Shown here: positions 28,033 to 36,547 of the stretch, piece after piece
Position numbering within the stretch: the first letter of the stretch is position 1
Layout: every line of letters starts with the position of its first letter
Source: Roseovarius carneus
Lineage (GTDB): Bacteria > Pseudomonadota > Alphaproteobacteria > Rhodobacterales > Rhodobacteraceae
Direction: 5' to 3'
Assembly: GCF_020141465.1 (NCBI RefSeq)
Contig: NZ_JAHSPD010000001.1
Span: 1 to 64,000 of the forward strand
Length of the DNA stretch: 64,000 nt
Translations under genes and position numbers: made by a program
The notes under the pieces: generated by a model
Told to the model about the DNA's origin: nothing
Database searches by the model: none
What the model saw: the letters and a program-made list of their open reading frames with translations, nothing else

Positions 28033-29613
28033 ATGACACTGACCGACGCCCAGACCCACGCCCTTGCCACCGTTGAGGCCCGTATGCCGGAGCTGTCGGA
28101 GTGGTGTGCCACGATATTCGAGCATGGCGAGACCGCGTGGCGCGAGTATCGCTCTGCCGAATGGTATGTGGCGCGGCTGCGCGCCGAGGGGTTCACCGTC
28201 GAGGAAGGCAGTGCAGGCATGCCCACTGCGTTCTGCGCCGAATGGTCCAATGGGGATGGGCCGATCATTGGCATGTATGGCGAATACGACGCCATTCCCG
28301 GCAATTGTCAGGCCGCCGCCACCCACCGCGCGCCGCGTGCGGGCCTAGGATATCAGGCAGGCGGGCATACCGACCCGCATTCGGGCTTGGGCATCGGCGC
28401 GCTTGGCGGGCTGCTTGCGACCAAGGCGGCGATGGAGGCCAAGGGCATCAAGGGCGGTCTGCGGTTCACTGGCGAGCCTGCGGAAAAGGTGCGCGGCTCC
28501 AAGCCCATTCACGCGGCCAAGGGATATTATGACGGGCTGGCGGCGATGCTGTCGTTTCATCCGTTCTACATGCTGCCCATGTGCAACACCGTGCGCTGGG
28601 ATACCCACTGCGGCGCGGCCTATTCGATGATTTATCGCTTCATCTGTGACGCGCCCGAGGCTTGGGGCATCGGGGACGGCGCGCCGATCCCGCAATCGCA
28701 TTCCGCCATCCGCGCGCCCGGCGCGTCCGAGGCGCTGGTAACGATGTATTCCATGTCCAAATCCCTGCGCGATTCGATGCTGCCACATCAAGGCGGCTGG
28801 TCGATCTCCGAGGCCATCCTGACCGCCGGACAGGCAACAGCCGACAATCAGCCCGCAGGTCTGGCAGAGCTGCAATACATGATGCGCACGCCCACAATTG
28901 AAATGGCAGAGCAGGTCACGGCAGCGCTGGATCGCAATGCCGCCGCCGTGGCCGCGATGACCGGCTGCCGGTGGGAGCGGCACTGGGTCTGCAAATCACG
29001 CCCCGGTCTGGCCAATCACGCCATGGCGGGCGTGGTCTGGGACGCGCTGCAAGCCGCCGGTGCGCCGGAATGGGGTGACGCGGCGATCAAGGTTGCTCAG
29101 GAGATCCAGAGCAATCTGGGGCAGCCCCCTCTGGCCGCGCCGTTCATCGACGAGATGAGCCGCTTGATATCGCCGCAAGAGGCCGAAGCGATCCTCCGGC
29201 GTGATCTGCCGCCCAGCCAGCTCAACAGCACCAGCGATGATTACACCGACATGAGCTGGCACACGCCGCTGGCGCGGTTCTACATCGCGCGGCCTACCTT
29301 GAAGGCGAACGGCGCGCCCTACCCCGCTTGGGTGATGAACGCGTTGGGAGGCATCCCCGCGACAATTGATCCGATGGTGCGTACCGCCGCGCGGGTCTGC
29401 GCGTTGTCGGCGCTGCGCCTGCTGGAGGACAAAGAGGCGCGCGATGCCGCGATGGACGAATTCAACGACCGCACCGGCGGCGGCGTGGGCGGCACAAAAT
29501 GGCTGGCCCCACTGTGTGATTACGACCCGCCAATAAATTTCAGATGGCCCGAATATACCCAAACCCCGCGTGGGCGTGATTGGTGGATCCCCTCCGCCAT
29601 GCCTGACGCATAA
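28033..29613 (+). CDS. M20-like amidohydrolase (AbgB-related) with altered metal site
   Basis: A 526-residue protein when started at the ATG behind AGGAG (28033). It resembles p-aminobenzoyl-glutamate hydrolase subunit B and other M20 peptidase-family amidohydrolases: WCATIFEHGETAWREYRSAEW, GMYGEYDAIPG, and the dimerisation and C-terminal SDDYTDMSWHTP region. Two metal motifs differ from AbgB. The usual HACGHN reads HTDPHS (H112, D114, H116), and the usual GEE/AEE pair reads AEK (E151, K152). Whether the enzyme is active and on what is unknown. First gene of an operon with a DDAH-like enzyme. Confidence 0.82.
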   Translation: MTLTDAQTHALATVEARMPELSEWCATIFEHGETAWREYRSAEWYVARLRAEGFTVEEGSAGMPTAFCAEWSNGDGPIIGMYGEYDAIPGNCQAAATHRAPRAGLGYQAGGHTDPHSGLGIGALGGLLATKAAMEAKGIKGGLRFTGEPAEKVRGSKPIHAAKGYYDGLAAMLSFHPFYMLPMCNTVRWDTHCGAAYSMIYRFICDAPEAWGIGDGAPIPQSHSAIRAPGASEALVTMYSMSKSLRDSMLPHQGGWSISEAILTAGQATADNQPAGLAELQYMMRTPTIEMAEQVTAALDRNAAAVAAMTGCRWERHWVCKSRPGLANHAMAGVVWDALQAAGAPEWGDAAIKVAQEIQSNLGQPPLAAPFIDEMSRLISPQEAEAILRRDLPPSQLNSTSDDYTDMSWHTPLARFYIARPTLKANGAPYPAWVMNALGGIPATIDPMVRTAARVCALSALRLLEDKEARDAAMDEFNDRTGGGVGGTKWLAPLCDYDPPINFRWPEYTQTPRGRDWWIPSAMPDA

Positions 29614-29628
29614 AGAGGAGAGACCGAG

Positions 29629-30546
29629 ATGCTCGACAAAACCACAAGCGAATTCACCCTCCAACGGCGCAAGCGCGGCGGCGGCACCGCCCCGATGCAA
29701 GGCTGGAACCTCCCAAACGAGACAGACGCGCTCAGCCATGTCCTGCTCGGCTCGCCCGCGCATCTCAAGCACCTGTCCACCTCCAGCCTGTCGTCCAAGC
29801 ATTTGCGCGAGAACCCGTGCAACATTCAGGTGGCGCAAAGCCAGCACGCGGAAATGGTCGCCGCCTACGAGCATTTTGGCGTCAAGGTTCACATGCACGC
29901 GCCGGAGCCAGAGCTGCCAATGCAGGTCTATGCGCGTGACAGCGCGGTCATGACACCCTACGGCGCGATCATCACGGCAATGTCGCAGTGGTGGCGCCGG
30001 GGCGAAAATTACGCGGCCATCCGCACGTTTGAGAGCCTTGGCATCCCAATCTACGACATGGTCACGGCAGGCACGTTTGAGGGCGGCGATTTCAACGTCA
30101 TCGAAGAGGGCTGCGTCCTTATCGGCTGCGGCGGCGCGCGCACCAATGAGGCAGGTGCAAAGCAGGTCGTCGGGTGGTTCGAGGATGAGGGCTGGGAGGT
30201 GAAGCTCGCCTTTATCGACGAATATTACGTGCATATCGACCTGATGGTGGTGCCGATTGCCGAAAAGCTGACGGCAGTCTGCCTTGATTGCACCGATCCA
30301 TGGATCGTGGATTGGCTGAAGGGCAAGGGGCATGAGATCATTGATGTGCCGTTCCGGGACACGATGAACCTTGGCTGCAACGTGATGAGCCTTGGCAATG
30401 ACAAAGTGATCGCACCGGCCAAGTCCACGGTGCTTGTTGATGCCCTGCGCGCGCGCGGATTTGAGGTGGCGGCCATTGACACGGCTGAGATTTCAAAAAC
30501 GGGCGGCGGCATTCACTGCATGGCGCAGGCGCTCAACCGGGGCTGA
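29629..30546 (+). CDS. amidinotransferase-fold hydrolase (DDAH/arginine deiminase like), copy 1
   Basis: A 305-residue member of the guanidino-group-modifying superfamily (dimethylarginine dimethylaminohydrolase, arginine deiminase). Catalytic features are visible: ARDSAVMTP, FEGGDFNVI, the His-Asp pair in YVHIDLMVVP (H202, D204) and the nucleophilic Cys in GGGIHCMAQAL (C297). It follows the M20-like gene by 15 bases with a strong RBS. It likely hydrolyses a guanidino compound imported by the linked transporter; substrate unproven. Confidence 0.87.
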   Translation: MLDKTTSEFTLQRRKRGGGTAPMQGWNLPNETDALSHVLLGSPAHLKHLSTSSLSSKHLRENPCNIQVAQSQHAEMVAAYEHFGVKVHMHAPEPELPMQVYARDSAVMTPYGAIITAMSQWWRRGENYAAIRTFESLGIPIYDMVTAGTFEGGDFNVIEEGCVLIGCGGARTNEAGAKQVVGWFEDEGWEVKLAFIDEYYVHIDLMVVPIAEKLTAVCLDCTDPWIVDWLKGKGHEIIDVPFRDTMNLGCNVMSLGNDKVIAPAKSTVLVDALRARGFEVAAIDTAEISKTGGGIHCMAQALNRG

Positions 30547-30565
30547 GCCATCGTTTAGGAAAAAT

Positions 30566-30597
30566 CCGCAAGAGGGCATAGGCTTGGCCTCTTGCGG
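30566..30597 (-). terminator. bidirectional stem-loop between convergent DDAH-like genes
   Basis: CCGCAAGAGG and CCTCTTGCGG form a perfect 10-base stem with a 12-base loop. On the minus strand it is followed by ATTTTTCC, a classical Rho-independent terminator for the gene upstream at 30603. It may also slow transcription from the plus-strand copy. Confidence 0.75.
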
Positions 30598-30602
30598 GCC
30601 TC

Positions 30603-31496
30603 TCAGGCGTCCGCTCGGCACAGGGCTTGGCTGAGGCAATGCACGCCGCCACCCCCAAGGGTGAACATCGACATATCCGGGTCATAGACCTCAAACCCCA
30701 TGCTGCGCATTTTCGCGTTCAATTCGGTTGCGCCCGCCATCGACAGAACCTTGCCATCGCCCAGCGCGACCAGATTGACCCCAAGGTTTTTTGCCTCACG
30801 GTAGGACACATCAACGATCTCGATGCCCCAGCCTCGCACGATATCGACCAGCCATGGCTCCATCGCATCGATGCAGGCAACGGCCAGATTATCGGCCAAA
30901 GGCACGATCAGACCGTCCATATGAACAAATTCGCGGCTGATCGGGGCCGTCACGGCCTCCCACCCTTCGGCGCGGACAAATTCCGCAACCTGTTCGCTGC
31001 CCGCTTGCTCGGAGCGTTCGCCACAATACCCGATCAGCACCTTGCCCGGCGCGATGATGTTGAAATCACCGCCTTCGAAATGCCCGGCTGTGGCGAATTT
31101 CCAGATCGGGATGTCATTCTCAAGGTAAAATTTTATCACCGTCGCATAATCGGCACGGCGGCATTTCAATTGCATATGACAGATCAGCGGCCCCCACGGC
31201 GTCATCGCCGAACTGTCGCGAGCAAAGAAATTCCGATGCAGCGCCTCATCCGCGTCAAGATAATGACAGGTTACTCCGTTCTCTTCATAGATCGACACCA
31301 TTTCCGAGTGCTGCCGCATCGCAAGCTGGCGATCAAAGACCACGCCGGTCCTGTCTGCATTGGCAAGGGTCCTGCCGATCAGCGGCCCGGCCTCGACCCA
31401 TTTGTAAAACTCAGGCTTACCCAACAGAACATGCGTCAGCTTTGCATGATCATTGTTGATACCCCATTTCACACCACCGCCTGATCCGTCCATCAT
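30603..31496 (-). CDS. amidinotransferase-fold hydrolase (DDAH/arginine deiminase like), copy 2
   Basis: A 297-residue paralogue of the convergent gene. It keeps ARDSSAMTPWG, FEGGDFNII, FVHMDGLIVPL and the Cys nucleophile in GGGVHCLSQAL (C287). Start chosen at the ATG after AAAGAGG; further upstream residues are not family-like. It reads convergently with copy 1 and in the same direction as znuB, which ends 165 bases upstream. Two such enzymes side by side suggest successive or alternative guanidino substrates. Confidence 0.86.
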   Translation of the reverse strand: MMDGSGGGVKWGINNDHAKLTHVLLGKPEFYKWVEAGPLIGRTLANADRTGVVFDRQLAMRQHSEMVSIYEENGVTCHYLDADEALHRNFFARDSSAMTPWGPLICHMQLKCRRADYATVIKFYLENDIPIWKFATAGHFEGGDFNIIAPGKVLIGYCGERSEQAGSEQVAEFVRAEGWEAVTAPISREFVHMDGLIVPLADNLAVACIDAMEPWLVDIVRGWGIEIVDVSYREAKNLGVNLVALGDGKVLSMAGATELNAKMRSMGFEVYDPDMSMFTLGGGGVHCLSQALCRADA

Positions 31497-31661
31497 GTCG
31501 AAACCTCTTTGGTTGCATCCACGCGCCAAGGCGCAGATTTACAGGAAAGAAGGTTACGATGAACTACAAGTAGGGAAATCGAAATTTCACTTTCATCAGA
31601 CAATTAAGATAGCGACAACGCCTCAAATCAAAAGCACCCGCCGGGGCCGTTCCGCGCGCCT

Positions 31662-32456
31662 TCAGCCAGCTGATCTAAAACTTCTCACGACGCTGGAGCT
31701 CAGAAAGGTCATCGCCGCCACGCAGACGATGGAGGGCCCGGCGGGGGTATCAAACACATATGCTGCGCGCAGACCGACCACGACCGACAGCGTACCGATG
31801 ATACCTGCGGCGAGGGCCATGCCCTCGGGCGTGCGTGACAGGGGCCGGGCCGCCGCCGCGGGAATGATCAGCATCGCCGCGATCAGCAGCACACCCACCA
31901 CCTTGATCGCCACCGCCACTGTGATCGCCAGCGCCAGCGTCAGAACCAGTTGTTCGCGCCTCGGGTCGATCCCGTTGGCATAGGCCAAATCCTCATTAAG
32001 TGTCGCGGTCAGAAGCGCCGACCAGCGCCACCCAATCAGCACCACAACCAGCGCAGCCCCACCCCAGATCACCGCCAGATCGCCGCGCGAGACGGCAAGA
32101 ATATCGCCAAAGAGATAGGCCATCAGGTCAATCCGGATACCAGACAGAAACGACACCGCCACCAGCCCGAAGGCCAGCGCGGAATGTGCCAGCACCCCCA
32201 AAAGCGTGTCCATCGCATAGCCGCGCCCGGACAGGATGCTCACAGTGAGCGCCATCAACAATGCAACCGCCATAGCGCCTGCGAAAACCGACACAGACAG
32301 GGCCAGCGAGAGGGCAACCCCAAGGATCGCCGCATGGGCCGTGGCATCGCCGAAATAGGCCATCCGCCGCCACACCACGAAACAGCCCAGAGGGGCGGCG
32401 GCCAAGGCCACACCAATTCCGGCCAACGTGGCGCGGACCATGAAATCATCCAGCAT
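31662..32456 (-). CDS. znuB: zinc ABC transporter permease
   Basis: A 264-residue, multi-helix permease of the metal-specific ABC-3 family (AAPLGCFVVWRRMAYFGDATAHAAILGVAL, AMLIIPAAAARPL). It partners ZnuC and ZnuA in high-affinity zinc import. It shares one base with the znuC stop and is last of zur-znuC-znuB. Confidence 0.95.
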   Translation of the reverse strand: MLDDFMVRATLAGIGVALAAAPLGCFVVWRRMAYFGDATAHAAILGVALSLALSVSVFAGAMAVALLMALTVSILSGRGYAMDTLLGVLAHSALAFGLVAVSFLSGIRIDLMAYLFGDILAVSRGDLAVIWGGAALVVVLIGWRWSALLTATLNEDLAYANGIDPRREQLVLTLALAITVAVAIKVVGVLLIAAMLIIPAAAARPLSRTPEGMALAAGIIGTLSVVVGLRAAYVFDTPAGPSIVCVAAMTFLSSSVVRSFRSAG

Positions 32457-33214
32457 TATTGCGCGGCCTCTTTGTGATCGTGATGGTCATGGGCAAGGTC
32501 GTCGTGATCATGGCCATGATCATGCTCGTGCCGATAAAGTGCGAGCGCGCCGCCCGTGCCTGTGCCAAAGAGCGCGCGGTATTCCGGGGCCGAGGCGACC
32601 ACGGCGGGCGTGCCTTCGCAACAGACATGGCCATTGAGGCAGATCACCCGGTCCGAGGCGCTCATAACCACGTGCAATTCGTGGCTGATCATCAAAACGG
32701 CGCAGCCTGTCTTTTTGCGCACCGTCTCGATCTGTCGATAGAAGGAGGCCGAGCCGCGCTGATCAAGCCCCTGCGTGGCCTCGTCCAGAAGCAAAATATC
32801 CGGCTTGCCGATCAGGGCGCGCGCCAAGAGAACGCGCTGAAACTGCCCACCAGAGAGTTGCGACATCTGCGCCTTGTACAGGTCTGGCACCCCGGCCTGT
32901 GCAAGTGCGGCGTCGATCGCGGCAGGTGTGATCCCACCCGGTAGCTTCAAAAACCGCGACACGGTCATCGGCAAGGTCTGGTCGATATGCAGCCGCTGCG
33001 GCACATAGCCCAGCCGCACATTGCGCCCGCGCGTTACGCGCCCTTGGGCGGGCTTCACCGCGCCGATGATCGCGCGCAGCAGACTGGTTTTGCCCGAACC
33101 GTTAGGGCCGACAATGGTGACAATCTCGCCCGGTGTCACAGTGAGCGAGACATGCGACAACACGGTCTTGGCACCATACCGGATGGTCACATCCTCTACT
33201 TGGACAAGGCTCAT
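32456..33214 (-). CDS. znuC: zinc ABC transporter ATP-binding protein
   Basis: A 252-residue ATPase when started at MSLVQVEDVTIRYG, where the ATG overlaps the zur stop by four bases. Walker A GPNGSGKTSLL, signature QLSGGQFQRVLLARAL, Walker B ILLLDEATQGLD. The C-terminus is histidine-rich (HEHDHGHDHDDLAHDHHDH), common in ZnuC of this group and possibly zinc-buffering. Confidence 0.95.
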   Translation of the reverse strand: MSLVQVEDVTIRYGAKTVLSHVSLTVTPGEIVTIVGPNGSGKTSLLRAIIGAVKPAQGRVTRGRNVRLGYVPQRLHIDQTLPMTVSRFLKLPGGITPAAIDAALAQAGVPDLYKAQMSQLSGGQFQRVLLARALIGKPDILLLDEATQGLDQRGSASFYRQIETVRKKTGCAVLMISHELHVVMSASDRVICLNGHVCCEGTPAVVASAPEYRALFGTGTGGALALYRHEHDHGHDHDDLAHDHHDHKEAAQ

Positions 33215-33729
33215 GCATCCGCCTTTTCGGCACAGGCGGGGCAGACGCCCTCCGCCTCGACCACCGTGCGCTCGATGCGAAACCCGGTGGCGCGCGCCGC
33301 CGCGCCGAGCGCGCCACGCGCCGGGGTTGACTGCGCCTCGGCCACGGCATCGCATAACCTGCAGATCATGAAGGCAGGCGCATGGGACGCGCCCGGATGG
33401 GCGCAGGCTATGAACGCGTTGAGCCGCTCGATCTTGTGGACCAGCCCATGCAGGACAAGAAAATCGAGCGCGCGGTAGGCCACGGGGGGTTGCGATCCGA
33501 ACCCGTCCTCGCGCAGCCGGTCAAGGATCGCATAGGCCCCCAGCGCGCGGTGCTCTTGCAGCAAAATCTCCAGCACCTTGCGGCGCACGGGCGTAAAGCG
33601 CAGGCCATCGCTGGTGCAGCGCGCCTCGGCAGCGCTGAGCGCATCGGCAACGCAGACCGCATGATCATGTCGGGCGAACCCAACAGGGACGGCGCTGTCG
33701 GGCTCTGTCCGCCCGGAATCACTTGTCAT
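33211..33729 (-). CDS. zur: Zur, zinc-responsive Fur-family repressor
   Basis: A 172-residue Fur-family regulator. The DNA-binding domain contains LRFTPVRRKVLEILLQEHRALGAYAILDRL. Structural zinc cysteines appear in ICRLCD and the C-terminal GVCPACAEK, and the Fur-type histidine-rich AFIACAHPGASHAPAF is present. It heads the znuCB operon and is divergent from znuA. The intergenic Zur box implies autoregulation. Confidence 0.93.
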   Translation of the reverse strand: MTSDSGRTEPDSAVPVGFARHDHAVCVADALSAAEARCTSDGLRFTPVRRKVLEILLQEHRALGAYAILDRLREDGFGSQPPVAYRALDFLVLHGLVHKIERLNAFIACAHPGASHAPAFMICRLCDAVAEAQSTPARGALGAAARATGFRIERTVVEAEGVCPACAEKADA

Positions 33730-33758
33730 GTTATTACGTTTCCACTACACCCTCTATA

Positions 33759-33775
33759 ATGTTATATAATCACAT
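33759..33775. promoter_or_regulatory. Zur box in zur/znuA divergent promoter
   Basis: ATGTTATATAATCACAT agrees at 13 of 17 positions with the near-perfect palindrome ahead of the CobW operon (36496-36512). It lies in the 56-base gap between divergent zur and znuA, where it can block both promoters when zinc is sufficient. A further partial match (10 of 17) starts at 33728. Confidence 0.7.
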
Positions 33776-33785
33776 GGGGAACCTA

Positions 33786-34889
33786 ATGTCCAGAAAGCTA
33801 CTCTCACTCTCTTTGACAGCAACATTGATGGGCGGGACAGCCTTTGCTGACGCGCCCAATGTCGCTGTTGATATCGCTCCGGTGCACTCGTTGGTCGCGC
33901 GAGTGATGGAGGGTGTGGGTACGCCCGATCTTATCATTCAGCCCGGAGCCAGCCCGCATGAATACAGCCTGCGCCCGTCCGAGGCGACAGCCATGCAAGA
34001 GGCTGATATCGTGTTCTGGATCGGTCCCGACCTGACGCCATGGCTTTCCGGCGCTATCGAAACCCTCGCCACAAATGCTGCTACGACCACGCTTTTGGAG
34101 GCAGAAGGAACCATCGAGCTGGAGTTCCGCGAAAGCGCTCTGTTTGAGGCCCATGCACATAATGATCACAGCGGTGATCACAGCGAAAGCCACGATGAGG
34201 ATCATGAAGGACATGACCACGCGGAGAAAGACCACGATCACGCAGAGCATGACGAGGCGAAGCATGACCACGACGAACACGATCATGGGCATGACGAAGC
34301 CAAGCATGACCACGGTGAACATGAACATGATCATGATGACCACGCCAAAGCAGATGATCACAGCGGCCATGCCCATGGCGAACATGACCCCCATGCCTGG
34401 CTCTCGCCACAAAATGCGGCCACATGGCTCAATGTGATCGCAGCCAAGCTTTCCGTGGCGGACCCTGACAATGCCGGCGCGTATTTTGCCAATGCCGCCG
34501 CGGGCCAAGGTGAGATCGACGCGCTGATTGCTGAGATCGGCACGCAACTGGACCCTGTGCGTGGCGGTCAGTTCATCGTCTTCCACGACGCCTATCAGTA
34601 TTTTGAGACCGCCTTCGATTTTCCCGCCTCCGGTGCGATCTCGCTGGGCGACGCATCCGATCCAAGCCCGGCCCGAATCGCCGAGATTCAGGCGCGGATT
34701 GCAGAGCAGGGCATCAGCTGTGTTCTGACCGAGCCGCAGTTCAATCCCGGCCTTGTCGCAACCGTGCTTGACGGCACAGACGCAAACACAAGTGTTCTTG
34801 ATCCGCTTGGGTCTGATCTACAGCCCGGATCGGCGCTTTACCCCCAACTTTTGCGCAATCTCGCATCAGCCCTTGCGGAATGTCTCTAG
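33786..34889 (+). CDS. znuA: zinc ABC transporter substrate-binding protein
   Basis: A 367-residue periplasmic zinc-binding protein when started at MSRKLLSLSLTATLMGGTAFA, a Sec signal behind GGGGAA. The lipocalin-like metal site residues appear in DIAPVHSLVA, GASPHEYSLRP and DPHAWLSP, with FHDAYQYFE in the C-terminal lobe. An exceptionally long His/Asp-rich loop spans roughly residues 121-203 and is encoded by tandem GAYCAY-like codons. It likely collects zinc or confers sensing, as in other ZnuA proteins. Confidence 0.96.
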   Translation: MSRKLLSLSLTATLMGGTAFADAPNVAVDIAPVHSLVARVMEGVGTPDLIIQPGASPHEYSLRPSEATAMQEADIVFWIGPDLTPWLSGAIETLATNAATTTLLEAEGTIELEFRESALFEAHAHNDHSGDHSESHDEDHEGHDHAEKDHDHAEHDEAKHDHDEHDHGHDEAKHDHGEHEHDHDDHAKADDHSGHAHGEHDPHAWLSPQNAATWLNVIAAKLSVADPDNAGAYFANAAAGQGEIDALIAEIGTQLDPVRGGQFIVFHDAYQYFETAFDFPASGAISLGDASDPSPARIAEIQARIAEQGISCVLTEPQFNPGLVATVLDGTDANTSVLDPLGSDLQPGSALYPQLLRNLASALAECL

Positions 34890-34897
34890 GCACCTGA

Positions 34898-34922
34898 TCT
34901 TGGTTAAGATCTGAAACCAAGA
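34898..34922 (+). other. intercistronic stem-loop after znuA
   Basis: TCTTGGTT and AACCAAGA form an eight-base stem with a nine-base loop between znuA and the DUF1007 gene. There is no T run, so partial termination or mRNA stabilisation of znuA is more likely than full termination. Confidence 0.5.
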
Positions 34923-34942
34923 CCAAGGATTGAGCGCACCCC

Positions 34943-35602
34943 GTGTCACGTATTTTTCTGAATGTGACTCTCTGCGCCCTTGGTCTTGGCTTGGGCCTGA
35001 ACACAGCGGCGAAGGCGCACCCACATGTCTTCGTCGATGCCAGCACCGGATTTGTGGTCTCAGACGATGGCGCGCTTCAGGCTTTGCGTATTTCATGGAC
35101 GTATGATGCCTTCACAACGCTTTTTTTATTCGATGCGCTCGATCTCGATAAGGACCGTGATGGCGCACTGGACGAGGCTGATTACGCGGTGATTGTCCAA
35201 GGGGAAACCGATTGGCCACCAGAGTATAAAGGCGATGTCTATCTTGAGGTCGCAGGACAGGACCATCCGCTGGGGCGGCCCGAAAATGCGGTGGCCAGCA
35301 TGGCGGATAACAAAATCACCGTGGCATTTGATCTGCCCTTGGCCGCGCCCGCGACGCTTGGGGAGGCAGAGGTCATCCTGCGGCTTTATGATCCGGGGTT
35401 TTATTATGACTATACGATCCTCCCGGCGTCAGAGGATGAGGGCCTACCGACGGGCTGCAAATCCGAGCTGGTCTCGTTTAAGCCCGACAGCATGAGCAGC
35501 GACATGCTGATCATGCTTGGAACCCTGTCGCGTGACGAAATGCCTGCGCAGGATAACGTGGGGCGCTTGTTCACGGATGAGGTGATTTTGACATGCGGGT
35601 AA
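34943..35602 (+). CDS. DUF1007 family periplasmic protein
   Basis: A 219-residue exported protein starting at GTG, with signal peptide FLNVTLCALGLGLGLNTAAKA directly followed by the family motif HPHVFVDAS. An EF-hand-like loop is visible (DLDKDRDGALDEADY). DUF1007 genes regularly accompany NicO/RcnA-type metal permeases, as here where the next gene overlaps by ten bases. Probable role: periplasmic metal-binding partner of that permease. Its place after znuA suggests zinc. Confidence 0.86.
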   Translation: MSRIFLNVTLCALGLGLGLNTAAKAHPHVFVDASTGFVVSDDGALQALRISWTYDAFTTLFLFDALDLDKDRDGALDEADYAVIVQGETDWPPEYKGDVYLEVAGQDHPLGRPENAVASMADNKITVAFDLPLAAPATLGEAEVILRLYDPGFYYDYTILPASEDEGLPTGCKSELVSFKPDSMSSDMLIMLGTLSRDEMPAQDNVGRLFTDEVILTCG

Positions 35603-36474
35603 AGGGGATCATCCTTTTTGCAGGCCTGCTTTTGCTTGGTGCGGCCGCGTGGATGCTGCTGCCTTGGGCCGAGATTCAGGCTTGGGCCGCCACCCAGCAG
35701 CGCAGCTTTCAAAACGCAATGGCCACGGCTTTGCGCGGTATTCAGGCAGGCGAGCCGCTGGCGGTCTGGACGCTGTGCGCCGCCACGACTGCCTACGGCT
35801 TTGTCCACGCACTCGGGCCGGGCCATGGAAAGGTGCTGATCGGTGGTGCGGCTTTGGCCAGTGGCGCCACCTTGCGCCGATTGATGGCGTTGACCGTGCT
35901 TTCAAGCCTTGCGCAAGCCGCCACTGCAATCGTGCTGGTGGGCGGTCTTGTCTTTCTATTTCAACTTCGATCGGGTGATCTGACCGAAGTGACAGAGGCA
36001 TGGCTTGCGCCAGCAAGCTATCTCGCGATTGCTGCCATTGGCGCGGTTTTGATTTTTCGGGGCACCCGGACATGGCGCAATATGAGCCGCCATAAGTCTC
36101 ATGCCGACGGATGTTGCGGCCATGCCCATGGCCCCAGCGTAGATGAGGTCAGCACGCTCACCTCCACCCGTGACGCCGCCGCCCTTGTGGCCAGCATCGC
36201 AATCAGGCCCTGCACAGGGGCGCTCTTCGTTCTGGTGATCGCCGCGCGGTTTGACGCGTTTGCCATCGGCTGCCTCGCGGTGATCACCATGGGCCTCGGG
36301 ACGGCGGCGTTCACCGTGATCGTGGCAGGCTCGGGCGTGGCGGCACGTGGCCTTGCGGGCTTGGGTGCGCGCGACCACAATGGCGTGCAGGCCCTCTCGG
36401 CGGCCCTACACGTCACCGGGGGTACGCTGATCACAGCCATCAGCATCACGATGCTACTTCACTACTTGAGATAG
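35593..36474 (+). CDS. NicO/RcnA-like metal transporter
   Basis: A 293-residue membrane protein of the nickel/cobalt (NicO) family. Conserved motif FVHALGPGHGKVLIGG lies in an early helix, and RPCTGALFVLVIAA later. A metal-rich cytoplasmic loop HKSHADGCCGHAHGP (about residues 167-181) is present. Related proteins export or import Ni and Co. In this Zur-linked setting a zinc function in concert with DUF1007 is likely. It overlaps the preceding gene by ten bases. Confidence 0.87.
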   Translation: MRVKGIILFAGLLLLGAAAWMLLPWAEIQAWAATQQRSFQNAMATALRGIQAGEPLAVWTLCAATTAYGFVHALGPGHGKVLIGGAALASGATLRRLMALTVLSSLAQAATAIVLVGGLVFLFQLRSGDLTEVTEAWLAPASYLAIAAIGAVLIFRGTRTWRNMSRHKSHADGCCGHAHGPSVDEVSTLTSTRDAAALVASIAIRPCTGALFVLVIAARFDAFAIGCLAVITMGLGTAAFTVIVAGSGVAARGLAGLGARDHNGVQALSAALHVTGGTLITAISITMLLHYLR

Positions 36475-36495
36475 CTTGTTCTTTTTACGATCTAA

Positions 36496-36512
36496 ATGTT
36501 ATGTCATAACAT
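36496..36512. promoter_or_regulatory. Zur box ahead of the CobW operon
   Basis: ATGTTATG-T-CATAACAT is a palindrome with perfect eight-base arms, 36 bases before the first CobW-type gene. It matches the zur/znuA site at 13 of 17 positions, placing the five-gene operon 36548-39769 under Zur. Confidence 0.8.
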
Positions 36513-36547
36513 ATTAATGGATTCGAACATGACGGACCCCAAGCCCA

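Noticed and set aside
28996-30333. 445-residue minus-strand open frame
   Set aside because: Antisense to the M20-like and DDAH-like genes, which carry clear catalytic motifs; the frame itself has none.
34141-34395. Repetitive GATCAT/GACCAC-like DNA that could look like a tandem repeat or CRISPR
   Set aside because: It encodes the His/Asp-rich loop of ZnuA in frame; there is no repeat-spacer pattern.
33804-34586. Long minus-strand open frame opposite znuA
   Set aside because: It is the antisense shadow of the His-rich codons; znuA has signal peptide, RBS, Zur box and family motifs.
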